Assembly (NCBI RefSeq): GCF_003415655.1
Contig: NZ_QRHC01000003.1
Coordinates: 426,600 to 490,599 of the forward strand
Length of the DNA: 64,000 nt
Origin: Vibrio maerlii
GTDB lineage: Bacteria > Pseudomonadota > Gammaproteobacteria > Enterobacterales > Vibrionaceae
Direction: 5' to 3'
Shown here: positions 18,715 to 26,847 of the stretch, piece by piece
Layout of the letters: the number at the start of each line of letters is the position of its first letter
Position numbering within the stretch: the stretch's first letter is position 1
The notes under the pieces: generated by a model
Database searches by the model: none
Seen by the model: the letters and a program-made list of their open reading frames with translations, nothing else
What the model was told of the DNA's origin: nothing
Made by a program: the position numbers and the translations under genes

Positions 18715-19989
18715 TTATGCTTCCGCTTTTTGTAGTTCTACTTCTACATCAGCTTCAACACCGATTTCATTTTCAGATTTAGCAACGATTGTGTTAACCG
18801 CCGTGTCACCGACTACGTTAGAAGACGTACAGAACATGTCGTTAATACGGTCAACCGCAGCAACGATTGCTAGACCTTCTGGTGGTAGACCTAGTTGGTG
18901 AAGGATTACACCTACCATTACAACACCACCGCCTGGAACACCACCGGCACCGATAGACAGTAGCAGTACAGTGAAGCCGAGAGTAACCAAGTCACCCGTT
19001 GCGATAGGTTGACCAAATGCGTTTGCACAAAATACTGCTGCAATTGCGATATAGATAGACGCACCCGCCATGTTCATAGTCGCACCTAGTGGTACACCAA
19101 AACCAGCGACTGACTTCGATACGCCGATCTTGTCCGTAAGGGTACGCATTGTTACTGGAATAGTTGCGTTCGAGCTCGCTGTCGATAGTGAGAATAGAAC
19201 TTGCTCACGAGTCTTACGAGAGAACTCACGTGCTGAGATACCAGTCGTTAGTTGAACCATCATTGGGTAGAACACGAAGATCCAGAACACAAGCATTGCG
19301 ACGACTAGCGCAACGTAACCTGCTACTGACATTAGCGTGTTTGCGTCTAGCGTTGCACCTAGTTGAATCATCAGTGCGAATACACCGTATGGTGCAAGAC
19401 TCATAACTAGGCCAATCAGCTTCATCATGATTTCGTTAGCCATCTTAAACGTCTTAATAGCCGGGCCACCTTTATGATCAAGCGCTTGAATAGCTAGACC
19501 CGTTAGGATTGCCATGAAGATGATTTGCAGCATGTCACCGTTTGCAAACGCCTGTACAGGGTTACTCGGTACGATGTTTACGACCATAGAGAAGATGTCA
19601 GGCGTTGTTGTTGAAGTGATTTCAACGGCATTAGCCACTGTACCTGACAGGTTAGCGTCCGCACCTGGTTGAACAATCATTGCAACTGTAAGAGCAGCAA
19701 TAATCGCGATGATGGTATTCATAATGTAAAGACCAAAGGTTTTACCACCAAGGCGACCGAATGAACGGATGTCTTTTAGCTCAACGATACCGCATACGAT
19801 AGATACGTACACCAGTGGAACAACGAGCAGTTTAATCAGCGATACAAACATACCACCGGCGCCTTCCGCTAGGCCTAGTAGGTACGTGTCGAAAATCGCT
19901 ACGCCATTGAACAGGTACTGGATTGCAGTACCAATGATTAGACCAGTGAAAAGGCCTATAAAGATTTTACTTGATAGTGATTTGTCCAT
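18715..19989 (-). CDS. Dicarboxylate/amino acid:cation symporter (DAACS family)
   Basis: The 424-residue inner-membrane protein matches the GltP/DctA/SstT superfamily of sodium- or proton-coupled glutamate, aspartate, serine or C4-dicarboxylate importers. Key signs are the SSNATIPVTM segment that corresponds to the re-entrant serine-rich loop, FGVPLGATMNMAGASIY in the substrate-binding core and the later GAGGVPGGGVVM loop. About eight hydrophobic helices are visible. GGAG precedes ATG 19989. The exact substrate cannot be read from the sequence. It is a single gene, with an inverted repeat in its promoter region. Confidence 0.88.
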   Translation of the reverse strand: MDKSLSSKIFIGLFTGLIIGTAIQYLFNGVAIFDTYLLGLAEGAGGMFVSLIKLLVVPLVYVSIVCGIVELKDIRSFGRLGGKTFGLYIMNTIIAIIAALTVAMIVQPGADANLSGTVANAVEITSTTTPDIFSMVVNIVPSNPVQAFANGDMLQIIFMAILTGLAIQALDHKGGPAIKTFKMANEIMMKLIGLVMSLAPYGVFALMIQLGATLDANTLMSVAGYVALVVAMLVFWIFVFYPMMVQLTTGISAREFSRKTREQVLFSLSTASSNATIPVTMRTLTDKIGVSKSVAGFGVPLGATMNMAGASIYIAIAAVFCANAFGQPIATGDLVTLGFTVLLLSIGAGGVPGGGVVMVGVILHQLGLPPEGLAIVAAVDRINDMFCTSSNVVGDTAVNTIVAKSENEIGVEADVEVELQKAEA

Positions 19990-20122
19990 GTATAAATCTC
20001 CGGACTATTGTGTTTGCAATCTACTGTTTATAAGAATTTTCTCGCTCTTTTGGCGAGAATTGCGAAGCATTCTACAAGTCGGAGTATAAAAAGAAAGCAT
20101 TTTTTACAGAAAATTCACATTT

Positions 20123-20145
20123 TTGACATCAAAATAAAATGTCAA
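20123..20145. promoter_or_regulatory. Inverted repeat upstream of the DAACS symporter
   Basis: TTGACAT and ATGTCAA are perfect inverted arms separated by CAAAATAAA. It lies about 135 bases upstream of the symporter start, a plausible operator for an unidentified regulator. The rest of this 311-base gap is AT-rich, with one terminator. Confidence 0.35.
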
Positions 20146-20227
20146 TAGATGACACCCTTTCATATAAAAAACGCCATACCACACTATGCAACAAGCAAAC
20201 TCAAAGCATGATCATCTAGAAATAAAA

Positions 20228-20253
20228 AAAGGAGAGGCATAAGCCTCTCCTTT
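20228..20253 (-). terminator. grpE terminator
   Basis: AAAGGAGAGGC and GCCTCTCCTTT pair around ATAA. The flanking A-run gives the grpE transcript its T-run. Confidence 0.85.
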
Positions 20254-20300
20254 ATTTGTAATTTAATAGTTAATAACTTTGCAAGTTACCGTCCATCAAA

Positions 20301-20894
20301 CTATTTAGATACCATCACCATTGCTGGTCGGATCACTCGTCCATTTAGTTCGTAACCTTTCTGCATTACAAACATAACTGTGTTTGATTCGTGATCTGCG
20401 CTTTCCTGGATAGACATCGCCTGATGGAATTCCGGGTTGAACGTCTCACCTTCAGGGTTGATCTCTTTTAGACCAAACTTCTCTACTGCGGTGATGAATG
20501 ACTTGTGTGTCATTTCAACACCTTCAAGTAGTGGCTTAATCGCTTCGTTCTCGGCATCAGCTGCTTGAATTGCGCGCTCTAGGTTATCGATAACAGGAAG
20601 CAGTTCTTCAGAAAACTTATTGAGAGCATATTTACGCGCCTTATCGATCTCTTGTTCTGTACGGCGACGCATGTTGTCTACTTCTGCTTTTGCGCGAAGT
20701 ACAGAATCTTGCTGCTCTTTAATTTTCGCTTCGCTTGATAACAAAGCAGCCTCTAACTGAGCGATCTTCGCTTCTTGCTCATCAATCGCATCTTCAGTTG
20801 CCGCTTCTGCCTCTGCAGCAGCTTCTGCTTTCTCTGCTTCTTCGATGATTTGATCTAGCTCTTCTTCAGTTACTTTGTTTTCTTCGTTGCTCAT
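20301..20894 (-). CDS. grpE: Nucleotide exchange factor GrpE
   Basis: GrpE releases ADP from DnaK and resets the chaperone cycle. The 197-residue protein has an acidic, Ala/Glu-rich N-terminal tail, a long coiled-coil helix (about 40-100; [20 protein letters not shown]) and the C-terminal beta domain ([18 protein letters not shown] ... [18 protein letters not shown]). The start is ATG 20894 (MSNEENKV), with GGAG nine bases upstream. A longer frame to 20957 would run through the leader. A near-perfect heat-shock promoter lies upstream, and nadK diverges from it, as in E. coli. Confidence 0.97.
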   Translation of the reverse strand: MSNEENKVTEEELDQIIEEAEKAEAAAEAEAATEDAIDEQEAKIAQLEAALLSSEAKIKEQQDSVLRAKAEVDNMRRRTEQEIDKARKYALNKFSEELLPVIDNLERAIQAADAENEAIKPLLEGVEMTHKSFITAVEKFGLKEINPEGETFNPEFHQAMSIQESADHESNTVMFVMQKGYELNGRVIRPAMVMVSK

Positions 20895-21017
20895 GATTTC
20901 TCCACGTATTTCTATACCATGCGTTTTGACGTTTGGTTTAGCTCGAATAGCGCACATTTACGCCACAAATCAGCTCCAAATGAAACAAAAATTCGCATAA
21001 ATCTGTGTCTTGCCTTT

Positions 21018-21046
21018 ATTATGGGGACGATGTCCAATGATTCAAG
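21018..21046 (-). promoter_or_regulatory. Near-perfect sigma-32 promoter of grpE
   Basis: On the minus strand CTTGAA, 14 bases, then CCCCATAAT, matching the heat-shock consensus almost exactly. It lies about 125 bases before the grpE start and ends 22 bases before the nadK start on the other strand. Confidence 0.85.
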
Positions 21047-21067
21047 CACATTTGAGCTGGAAAACAC

Positions 21068-21952
21068 ATGAAAAAGCCATTTGAAACTATCGCCATCATC
21101 GGTAAGCCTCGAGACCAAAAAGCAATTGCTACTCATAAAGAGTTGTTTCACTGGTTACTTGACGAAGGTTTTCAGGTCGTCATTGATGATAGATTGCGTG
21201 AGATCTTAAATGACATACCAGCTCAATATTTCACTAACTTGATTGCTATTGGCAAACAAGCTGACTTGGCTGTCGTGGTCGGTGGCGACGGAAATATGCT
21301 GGGGGCAGCACGTGTTTTGTCACGCTTCGATATTTCAGTGATTGGTGTTAACCGCGGTAACCTCGGCTTCCTGACCGATCTCAACCCAGAAGAATTCCAA
21401 ACCGCTTTAAAGGAAGTACTCGACGGTAAGTTTATCGAAGAAGAGCGCTTCTTACTTGAAGCTGAGATTCACCGACACGGCCAAGTGAAAAGTCACAACG
21501 CTGCATTGAATGAAGCGGTGCTCCACCCGGGCCAAGTAGCGCGCATGATTGAGTTCGAAGTCTATATCGATCAAACGTTCGCGTTCTCACAGCGTTCAGA
21601 CGGCTTAATCATATCAACTCCTACCGGTTCAACCGCTTATTCACTGTCTGGCGGCGGTCCAATTCTATCTCCTAGCCTCAATGCAATCTCACTTGTGCCG
21701 ATGTTCCCGCACACACTATCTAGCCGACCGTTAGTGGTTGACGGTAATCGTAAGATAAAACTGGTTGTCTCTCCTGATAATAGAGGTACTCAAGAAGTAA
21801 GCTGTGACGGTCAAATCTCACTACCCGTTTCACCTGGTGATGAAATCCATATCTATCAAAGCCCGAACGTACTTAAGCTAATCCACCCAGAAGGCTACAG
21901 CTACTATCATGTCCTTAGAAATAAACTCGGTTGGTCGAGTAAGTTGTTTTGA
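21068..21952 (+). CDS. nadK: NAD kinase
   Basis: NadK phosphorylates NAD to NADP in the cytosol. The 294-residue protein carries the GGDGN motif ([16 protein letters not shown]), [11 protein letters not shown], and the [16 protein letters not shown] and SRPLV segments of the family, at normal length. It diverges from grpE with only 173 bases between them. A run of fifteen GAGCTAGA octamers begins a few bases after its stop, and the hairpin of that element probably ends its transcript. Confidence 0.97.
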   Translation: MKKPFETIAIIGKPRDQKAIATHKELFHWLLDEGFQVVIDDRLREILNDIPAQYFTNLIAIGKQADLAVVVGGDGNMLGAARVLSRFDISVIGVNRGNLGFLTDLNPEEFQTALKEVLDGKFIEEERFLLEAEIHRHGQVKSHNAALNEAVLHPGQVARMIEFEVYIDQTFAFSQRSDGLIISTPTGSTAYSLSGGGPILSPSLNAISLVPMFPHTLSSRPLVVDGNRKIKLVVSPDNRGTQEVSCDGQISLPVSPGDEIHIYQSPNVLKLIHPEGYSYYHVLRNKLGWSSKLF

Positions 21953-21956
21953 GAAG

Positions 21957-22170
21957 GGCTAGAGAGCTAGAGAGCTAGAGAGCTAGAGAGCTAGAGAGCT
22001 AGAGAGCTAGAGAGCTAGAGAGCTAGAGAGCTAGAGAGCTAGAGAGCTAGAGAGCTAGAGAGCTAGAGAGCTAGAGAGCTAGTAAAGTTTGAGGGTTGAC
22101 GCGAAGGCGTCAACCCTTTTTAACATCTAAAGTAAACCTGAATCTAGATATCTAGTTTTCTAGAAACAAC
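21957..22170 (+). repeat. CTAG composite element C with about fifteen octamers
   Basis: From 21959 to 22082 the octamer CTAGAGAG (GAGCTAGA in register) repeats about 15.5 times without one error. Then comes AGTAAAGTTT, a strong hairpin AGGGTTGACGC / GCGTCAACCCT followed by TTTTT (22092-22120), a spacer with ACATCTAAAG, and TCTAGATATCTAG-TTTTCTAG to about 22163. It fills the nadK-recN gap (328 bases) up to the LexA boxes. Confidence 0.95.
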
Positions 22171-22213
22171 GCGTCCTATCAATCCGCTATCAAAATTTCT
22201 CTCCTGATCACTT

Positions 22214-22233
22214 TACTGTATAGAAAACCAGTA
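22214..22233. promoter_or_regulatory. LexA box 1 of recN
   Basis: TACTGTATAGAAAACCAGTA matches TACTGT-N8-ACAGTA with one mismatch in the second half. Its start is 22 bases from that of box 2, so both fall on the same DNA face. Confidence 0.75.
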
Positions 22234-22235
22234 TA

Positions 22236-22255
22236 TACTGTCCATATCAACAGTA
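22236..22255. promoter_or_regulatory. LexA box 2 of recN
   Basis: TACTGTCCATATCAACAGTA has both half-sites of the LexA consensus perfect. It ends 25 bases before the recN start. Confidence 0.92.
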
Positions 22256-22280
22256 TGTTTGGTTATACAGGTAATTTGAG

Positions 22281-23945
22281 ATGCTGGCACATTTGAGTGT
22301 AAATAACTTCGCAATCGTAAAGTCACTTCAGTTAGAGCTTTCTGGTGGCATGACAACTATTACAGGTGAAACTGGTGCAGGTAAATCCATTGCGATTGAT
22401 GCGCTTGGCCTTTGCTTAGGTGGCAGAGCAGAAGCAGGGATGGTCCGCCAAGGAGAAGAAAAGACCGAAGTCAGTGCGGCATTCTTACTCGATAGCAACT
22501 TACATGCGACTCGCTGGTTAGAAGATAACGAACTGTTGGACGGTTCGGAGTGCATCTTACGCCGTGTGATTACCAAAGAAGGGCGTAGCCGTGCCTTCAT
22601 TAATGGTAGCCCAGTTCCTCTTGCACAACTGAAAAGCTTGGGGCAATTACTGATCAATATCCACGGACAGCATGCTCATCATCAACTAATGAAGAGCGAT
22701 CATCAGCTAGCGATGCTTGATCAATATGCAGGACACAAATCTTTATTGAACAACACCAATCGTGCGTATCAACAGTGGCGACAGGCTGACAATCACTTCA
22801 AACAATTGATTGAAAACAGTCAACAAAACCAGGCACAAAAGCAGTTGTTGGAATACCAAATCAAGGAACTGAATGAGCTGGCAATCAATGAAGATGAATT
22901 CCAAGAGCTCGAACAAGAGCATAAACGACTATCCAATAGCGGCGAGCTTGCCTCAAGCTGTCAGCAAGCCATCGAACTTATTTATGAGGGTGAAGAGGTT
23001 AATGCGCTTGGTATTCTCCAATCAGCCAGTCACACCCTGATTCAATTAGCCGAGTTGGATGAAAAGCTTGCCGAGCTTCCGAGCATGTTGTCTGAAGCGA
23101 TTATTCAGGTAGAGGAAGCGAACGGTGAGCTGCGTAATTACCTAGACTCAATCGATGTTGACCCTGCTCGCATGGCTTATGTTGAAGAACGTTTCTCAAA
23201 GATCATGTCGATTTCTCGCAAGCACCATGTACTACCTGAAGACCTTTATGCTCATCATCAAGATCTATTACAACAGATCGAATTGTTAGATTGCTCTGAT
23301 GAAAAGCTTGATGCGATTCGTGAAGATGTTGAACTCAAGTATCAACAATTCTCAACTCAAGCTGAAAAACTGAGCAAATCACGTTCTCGATATGCCAAAG
23401 AACTAAACAAACTAATCACAGCAAGTATGCACGAGCTGAGTATGGAAAAAGCTAAATTCGAAATTGAAGTGGCACAACAAACCGCACACTCGTCACCATT
23501 AGGTATTGATAACATCTGTTTCACGGTTTCAACTAACCCAGGTCAACCACTTCAACCAATCGCTAAAGTAGCGTCAGGCGGTGAGCTTTCACGTATATCA
23601 CTCGCTATTCAGGTGATTACCGCTCAAAAAGTGGATACTCCAAGTTTAATTTTCGATGAAGTGGATGTGGGTATCAGTGGCCCAACAGCAGCCGTCGTTG
23701 GAAAAATGCTACGTACGCTTGGTAAGTCGACACAAGTATTGTGTGTAACGCACCTTCCTCAAGTGGCGGGATGTGGTCATCAACAACTCTTCGTTGCCAA
23801 GTCGACAAAAGCAGGCAAGACAGAAACACAGATGCGTGAGCTTAACGAGGAACAACGCATAGGTGAACTTGCACGTTTACTGTGTGGTACCGAAATTACC
23901 GATTCGGCACTTGCCAATGCAAAAGAGTTGTTAATGGCAGCTTAA
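22281..23945 (+). CDS. recN: DNA repair protein RecN
   Basis: RecN is an SMC-like ATPase that acts at double-strand breaks during SOS repair. The 554-residue protein has the Walker A motif [14 protein letters not shown] at about residues 30-40, a Gln/Leu/Glu-rich coiled coil through the middle and the C-terminal ABC signature [12 protein letters not shown]. Walker B lies in [12 protein letters not shown], and [10 protein letters not shown] follows. Two LexA boxes just upstream predict strong SOS induction, as in E. coli. Confidence 0.98.
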   Translation: MLAHLSVNNFAIVKSLQLELSGGMTTITGETGAGKSIAIDALGLCLGGRAEAGMVRQGEEKTEVSAAFLLDSNLHATRWLEDNELLDGSECILRRVITKEGRSRAFINGSPVPLAQLKSLGQLLINIHGQHAHHQLMKSDHQLAMLDQYAGHKSLLNNTNRAYQQWRQADNHFKQLIENSQQNQAQKQLLEYQIKELNELAINEDEFQELEQEHKRLSNSGELASSCQQAIELIYEGEEVNALGILQSASHTLIQLAELDEKLAELPSMLSEAIIQVEEANGELRNYLDSIDVDPARMAYVEERFSKIMSISRKHHVLPEDLYAHHQDLLQQIELLDCSDEKLDAIREDVELKYQQFSTQAEKLSKSRSRYAKELNKLITASMHELSMEKAKFEIEVAQQTAHSSPLGIDNICFTVSTNPGQPLQPIAKVASGGELSRISLAIQVITAQKVDTPSLIFDEVDVGISGPTAAVVGKMLRTLGKSTQVLCVTHLPQVAGCGHQQLFVAKSTKAGKTETQMRELNEEQRIGELARLLCGTEITDSALANAKELLMAA

Positions 23946-23958
23946 CTTCCCTCTTTCA

Positions 23959-23996
23959 GCGCCTCAAATCACTAATATGTGAACTTTGAGGCGCTT
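23959..23996 (+). terminator. recN terminator
   Basis: AGCGCCTCAAA and TTTGAGGCGCT pair around a 16-base loop 14 bases after recN. The T tail is short. Confidence 0.6.
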
Positions 23997-24140
23997 AGCT
24001 CGTAATTCTTAGCTAAAGATTGCAACTAAATTCAAAAAACTCGGTCAGAATGTTGCTCTCACAATTTAGAGCTTTTACATCTGGGCGAAGCTTGTTTATC
24101 ATCTTCCCAGTTTCATAAATATCAGATTAAGAATTTACCT

Positions 24141-24500
24141 ATGCGATTGAACAAGTGGTTAGTAGCCGTTCCGCTATCACTAACATTATTGACGGGCTGC
24201 TCGTTGCTAGAAAAACTGGTGTATCGAATAGACATCAACCAGGGCAACTATGTTGAGCAAGAAGCTGTAGATAAACTTCGCTTCGGTATGACGAAAGAAC
24301 AAGTCCGTTTTGTTATGGGCTCACCTATGCTGATTGAAAACGGCTACCCAGATACTTGGTACTACATCTACCACCACACCAAGGGACATGAAGATTCAAT
24401 TCAAAGAAACTTGGTTGTTAACTTCAATAGCTCAGGCACACTCGTAGATGTCACCGGTGATTTCCCTGCGGGTGATGCTTTCTTCGAGAGTTTGAACTAA
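24141..24500 (+). CDS. bamE: Outer membrane protein assembly factor BamE
   Basis: BamE is a small lipoprotein of the BAM complex that inserts beta-barrel proteins in the outer membrane. The 119-residue protein has a signal peptide with lipobox LTGC (Cys20). The SmpA/OmlA fold follows, with [20 protein letters not shown] and DTWYYIYHH. Its place between recN and the rnfH-ratA/smpB group is the same as in E. coli. A CTAG element begins at the very next base after its TAA stop. Confidence 0.95.
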   Translation: MRLNKWLVAVPLSLTLLTGCSLLEKLVYRIDINQGNYVEQEAVDKLRFGMTKEQVRFVMGSPMLIENGYPDTWYYIYHHTKGHEDSIQRNLVVNFNSSGTLVDVTGDFPAGDAFFESLN

Positions 24501-24585
24501 GAGCTAGAGAGCTAGAGAGCTAGAGAGCTAGAGAGCTAGAGAGCTAGAATGTTGAAGGGTTGACGCTCAGCGTCAACCCTTCTTT
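24501..24585 (+). repeat. CTAG composite element D, six octamers and hairpin
   Basis: GAGCTAGA repeats six times from 24501 to 24549. ATGTTG and a near-perfect hairpin AAGGGTTGACGC / GCGTCAACCCTT with a short TCA loop follow (24555-24581). No TCTAGATATCTAG tail is present. The hairpin probably terminates bamE, and rnfH arrives from the other side. Confidence 0.92.
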
Positions 24586-24639
24586 GTAATTGGAGCCTCG
24601 TTATCAGGCTTTCTATGAGCAAAACGACCTAATCTTCGA

Positions 24640-24939
24640 TTACTTCGCCTTCGCTTGCTCTGCTCGTTTACGCCGAATCTCTTTTGGATCAGCAAGTAGT
24701 GGTCGATAAATCTCGATGCGGTCTTTATCGCGAACCATTGCATCCAGCTTCACGTTACGGCTAAACACACCCACCTTATTTTTTTTCAGGTCAACGTCTG
24801 GGTACAGGGATAACACGCCAGACTGTTGGATGATTTCTTCAACCGTCATGTTCTTGTTTACAACAAGTGTAAATACACGCTGCTCATGTGGTAGTGCATA
24901 AACCACTTCCACATGGATCATATCGGATTCAATACTCAT
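24640..24939 (-). CDS. rnfH: RnfH family ubiquitin-like protein
   Basis: The 99-residue protein has the beta-grasp (ubiquitin/ThiS-like) fold of the RnfH (UPF0125) family: [20 protein letters not shown], then the helix [10 protein letters not shown] and [11 protein letters not shown], with a basic C-terminal tail. Its role is poorly known; it is paired with RatA in most gammaproteobacteria. Its ATG begins directly after the ratA TAG stop, so the two are translated from one mRNA. Confidence 0.9.
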   Translation of the reverse strand: MSIESDMIHVEVVYALPHEQRVFTLVVNKNMTVEEIIQQSGVLSLYPDVDLKKNKVGVFSRNVKLDAMVRDKDRIEIYRPLLADPKEIRRKRAEQAKAK

Positions 24940-25371
24940 CTATTGATAAACCTGCTTAGCACGGTGTGTAAAAGCGTTAACCATATTACTGGTCAGTTCA
25001 TTGAAGATCTTGCCAAAGGCCATCTCGATCATCTTACTTGAGAATTCAAAGTCGAGTTTCAGCTCAACCTTACAGGCTTGCTCATCAAGCTCGGTAAAGT
25101 ACCAACCGCCTTTTAGCATCTTAAATGGACCGTCCACCAGCTCCATAAGGATCGCTTCACCTTGTTGTAAGGTATTAAGCGTGGTGAAAGACTTACTGAT
25201 CCCAGCTTTCGATACGTCAACAGAAGCGACCATCTTATCGCTTTGATTTTCTATAATTTCAGAGCCAGAACAACCAGGTAAGAACTCTGGGTAACTTGCT
25301 ACATCATTAACCAAATCATACATCTGCTCTGCACTAAACGAGACCAGTGCGGAACGAACGACTTGAGCCAT
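24940..25371 (-). CDS. ratA: RatA family START-domain protein
   Basis: The 143-residue protein belongs to the polyketide cyclase/START-like family that includes RatA (which inhibits 70S assembly in E. coli) and the coenzyme Q-binding COQ10 proteins. It begins MAQVVRSALVSFSAEQMYDL and shows the usual YPEFLPGC segment and the amphipathic C-terminal helix (FNELTSNMVNAFTHRAKQVY). Start ATG 25371 has AAGGAG at ideal distance, so a six-codon extension is rejected. Whether it acts on ribosomes or on quinones in Vibrio is not shown here. Confidence 0.9.
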   Translation of the reverse strand: MAQVVRSALVSFSAEQMYDLVNDVASYPEFLPGCSGSEIIENQSDKMVASVDVSKAGISKSFTTLNTLQQGEAILMELVDGPFKMLKGGWYFTELDEQACKVELKLDFEFSSKMIEMAFGKIFNELTSNMVNAFTHRAKQVYQ

Positions 25372-25481
25372 AAAAACTCCTTCAAACACCTGATAAATAT
25401 CAGACGCATTTTAATATCTATGATGAGAGTAGAATAAAAAGGATTCCCCATTATGGGAGCAACCCGTATAATGACGCCATT

Positions 25482-25967
25482 ATGGCAAAGAAAAAATCAA
25501 AAACCAAAGCTGGTAGCAATACAATTGCGCTAAACAAGAAAGCTCGCCACGAATATTTCATCGATGATGAGATAGAAGCGGGCATGGAACTGCAAGGTTG
25601 GGAAGTTAAGGCAATTCGCCAAGGCAAGGTCAACATTGCAGAAAGTTACGTATACATCCGTGATGGTGAAGCATTTGTAAGTGGTATCACCATTACCCCA
25701 CTAAACCAAGCATCGACACACGTGGTAGCTAATCCTACTCGTATTCGTAAGTTGCTAATGTCACGTCGTGAGTTGGATAACCTAATTGGTCGTATCAACC
25801 GCGAAGGTATGACACTGGCTGCACTTTCTATGTACTGGTCACGCTCTTGGGTAAAAATCAAGATTGGTGTAGCGAAAGGTAAAAAGCTACATGACAAGCG
25901 TACTGACATGAAAGAAAAAGATTGGGCTCGTGATAAGGCGCGTATTATGAAGAGTAAGCTGCGTTAA
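25482..25967 (+). CDS. smpB: SsrA-binding protein SmpB
   Basis: SmpB binds tmRNA and brings it to stalled ribosomes for trans-translation. The 161-residue protein has the OB-fold core ([32 protein letters not shown]) and the basic C-terminal tail ([20 protein letters not shown]) that enters the mRNA channel. The ssrA gene follows 69 bases later. The ATG lacks a normal Shine-Dalgarno sequence, and a TATAAT at 25467-25472 lies only nine bases upstream. The mRNA may therefore be nearly leaderless if that hexamer is used. Confidence 0.97.
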   Translation: MAKKKSKTKAGSNTIALNKKARHEYFIDDEIEAGMELQGWEVKAIRQGKVNIAESYVYIRDGEAFVSGITITPLNQASTHVVANPTRIRKLLMSRRELDNLIGRINREGMTLAALSMYWSRSWVKIKIGVAKGKKLHDKRTDMKEKDWARDKARIMKSKLR

Positions 25968-26036
25968 TCTTGAGCATTTGAATCTAATGGTGCTAGACAG
26001 GCGAAGCTTTTCTGGTACTATGCTCTCAAACACTTT

Positions 26037-26404
26037 GGGCCTGATTTAGGATTCGACGGGAATGCTGAAGTCTGAGGTGCATGCCGAGGTGCGGTAGGCC
26101 TCGTTAATAAACCGCAAAAAAATAGTCGCAAACGACGAAAACTACGCACTAGCAGCTTAATAACCTGCTCAGAGCTCTCTCGCCCTAGCTTCCGCACGTA
26201 AGACGGGGACCAACGAGAGATCAAACCCAAACGCGCTAGCTCGGATTCTCCCGCCTGAGAGATGAACAGCGAATTATAATTCAGGATAGTCATTTACTAG
26301 CGTGTCGGTTCGCAGGTACTTGGTGAATTTAAAGATCGACTAAGCATGTAGTACCAATGATGAATGGTTTTCGGACGCGGGTTCAACTCCCGCCAGGTCC
26401 ACCA
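26037..26404 (+). ncRNA. ssrA: tmRNA (transfer-messenger RNA)
   Basis: The 5' end GGGCCTG pairs with CAGGTCC just before the 3' ACCA, forming the alanine-tRNA-like acceptor stem. The start includes the conserved GGATTCGACGGG. The tag frame at 26128-26157 encodes ANDENYALAA followed by TAA, identical to the E. coli tag as I remember it. The T-arm GGGTTCAACTCCC lies at about 26379-26391. The gene's 3' end is a frequent integration site for islands in Vibrio, and remnants of such an event lie directly downstream. Confidence 0.98.
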
Positions 26405-26416
26405 ATTCAATGAATT

Positions 26417-26441
26417 AAGACGTCCTAGGGCGTCTTTTTTT
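26417..26441 (+). terminator. ssrA terminator
   Basis: AAGACGTCC and GGGCGTCTT pair around TA, with one G-T pair, followed by a T-run. Confidence 0.85.
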
Positions 26442-26516
26442 ATGCTCGCAACAAAGTAAAATCAATCACTTAGCTTCCATTGGCGTTTTCTAACATCCAA
26501 TGACTTCTTTGCATTA

Positions 26517-26567
26517 TGGGTACATCCATGGGCACACTATCTAAAGTTCGTTAATTTGGTGTACCCA
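26517..26567. repeat. Inverted TGGGTACA / TGTACCCA arms before the integrase remnant
   Basis: TGGGTACA at 26517-26524 and TGTACCCA at 26560-26567 are perfect inverted repeats flanking 35 bases that include CATGGGCACAC. Such repeats in front of an integrase start could be recombinase arm sites or an operator. That reading is inferred from position only. Confidence 0.5.
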
Positions 26568-26569
26568 AA

Positions 26570-26602
26570 ATGGCAAAAACTACAACTAGACTGACTGACT
26601 GA
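26570..26602 (+). pseudogene. Remnant of the 5' end of a tyrosine integrase gene
   Basis: The frame reads MAKTTTRLTD and then TGA. This is the usual N-terminus of P4-type tyrosine recombinases, which normally continue with a TxIK..KP segment. After these ten codons the text becomes a GACT tetranucleotide repeat (five copies, 26589-26608) and no further integrase sequence is seen. It lies 166 bases downstream of ssrA, where island integrase genes usually start. I read it as the stump of a deleted integrase. Ten codons is a short match, so confidence is moderate. Confidence 0.55.
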
Positions 26603-26608
26603 CTGACT
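26589..26608. repeat. GACT tetranucleotide repeat
   Basis: GACT is repeated five times without error inside the integrase remnant, marking the point where similarity to an integrase stops. Confidence 0.9.
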
Positions 26609-26783
26609 AGGAAATCAAAGCCTATGGCTTTGATAAATCTACTTTCTTCCCTAGCCTACTACCTTGCACCATCTTTACTAATATACTCCCCCCAATCACT
26701 GACCATTCTCTCATATTGCCCTAAACTTATTGATAACTTAAAGTGTCACTAAAACCTTAAAATCAAAACAATGAGTAGATTAA

Positions 26784-26834
26784 GTTACTTAATTTAAGGT
26801 AACATGACTTTATGAGTAAAATAACTCTCATAAA
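26784..26834. promoter_or_regulatory. Two inverted repeats upstream of hipA, candidate operators
   Basis: GTTACTTAATTTAAGGTAAC (26784-26803) is a near-perfect palindrome. TTTATGAG (26809-26816) and CTCATAAA (26827-26834) are perfect inverted arms spaced by ten bases. Both lie immediately before the hipA ribosome binding site, where a HipB-type antitoxin would bind to repress its own operon. The rest of the 443-base gap from ssrA holds the terminator, the integrase remnant and AT-rich DNA. Confidence 0.5.
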
Positions 26835-26847
26835 TCAGGAGATATTG

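Noticed and set aside
21959..22082. CRISPR array or phage att explanation for the octamer repeats
   Set aside because: The unit is 8 bases with no spacers and no cas genes. It is a simple tandem repeat inside a larger composite element.
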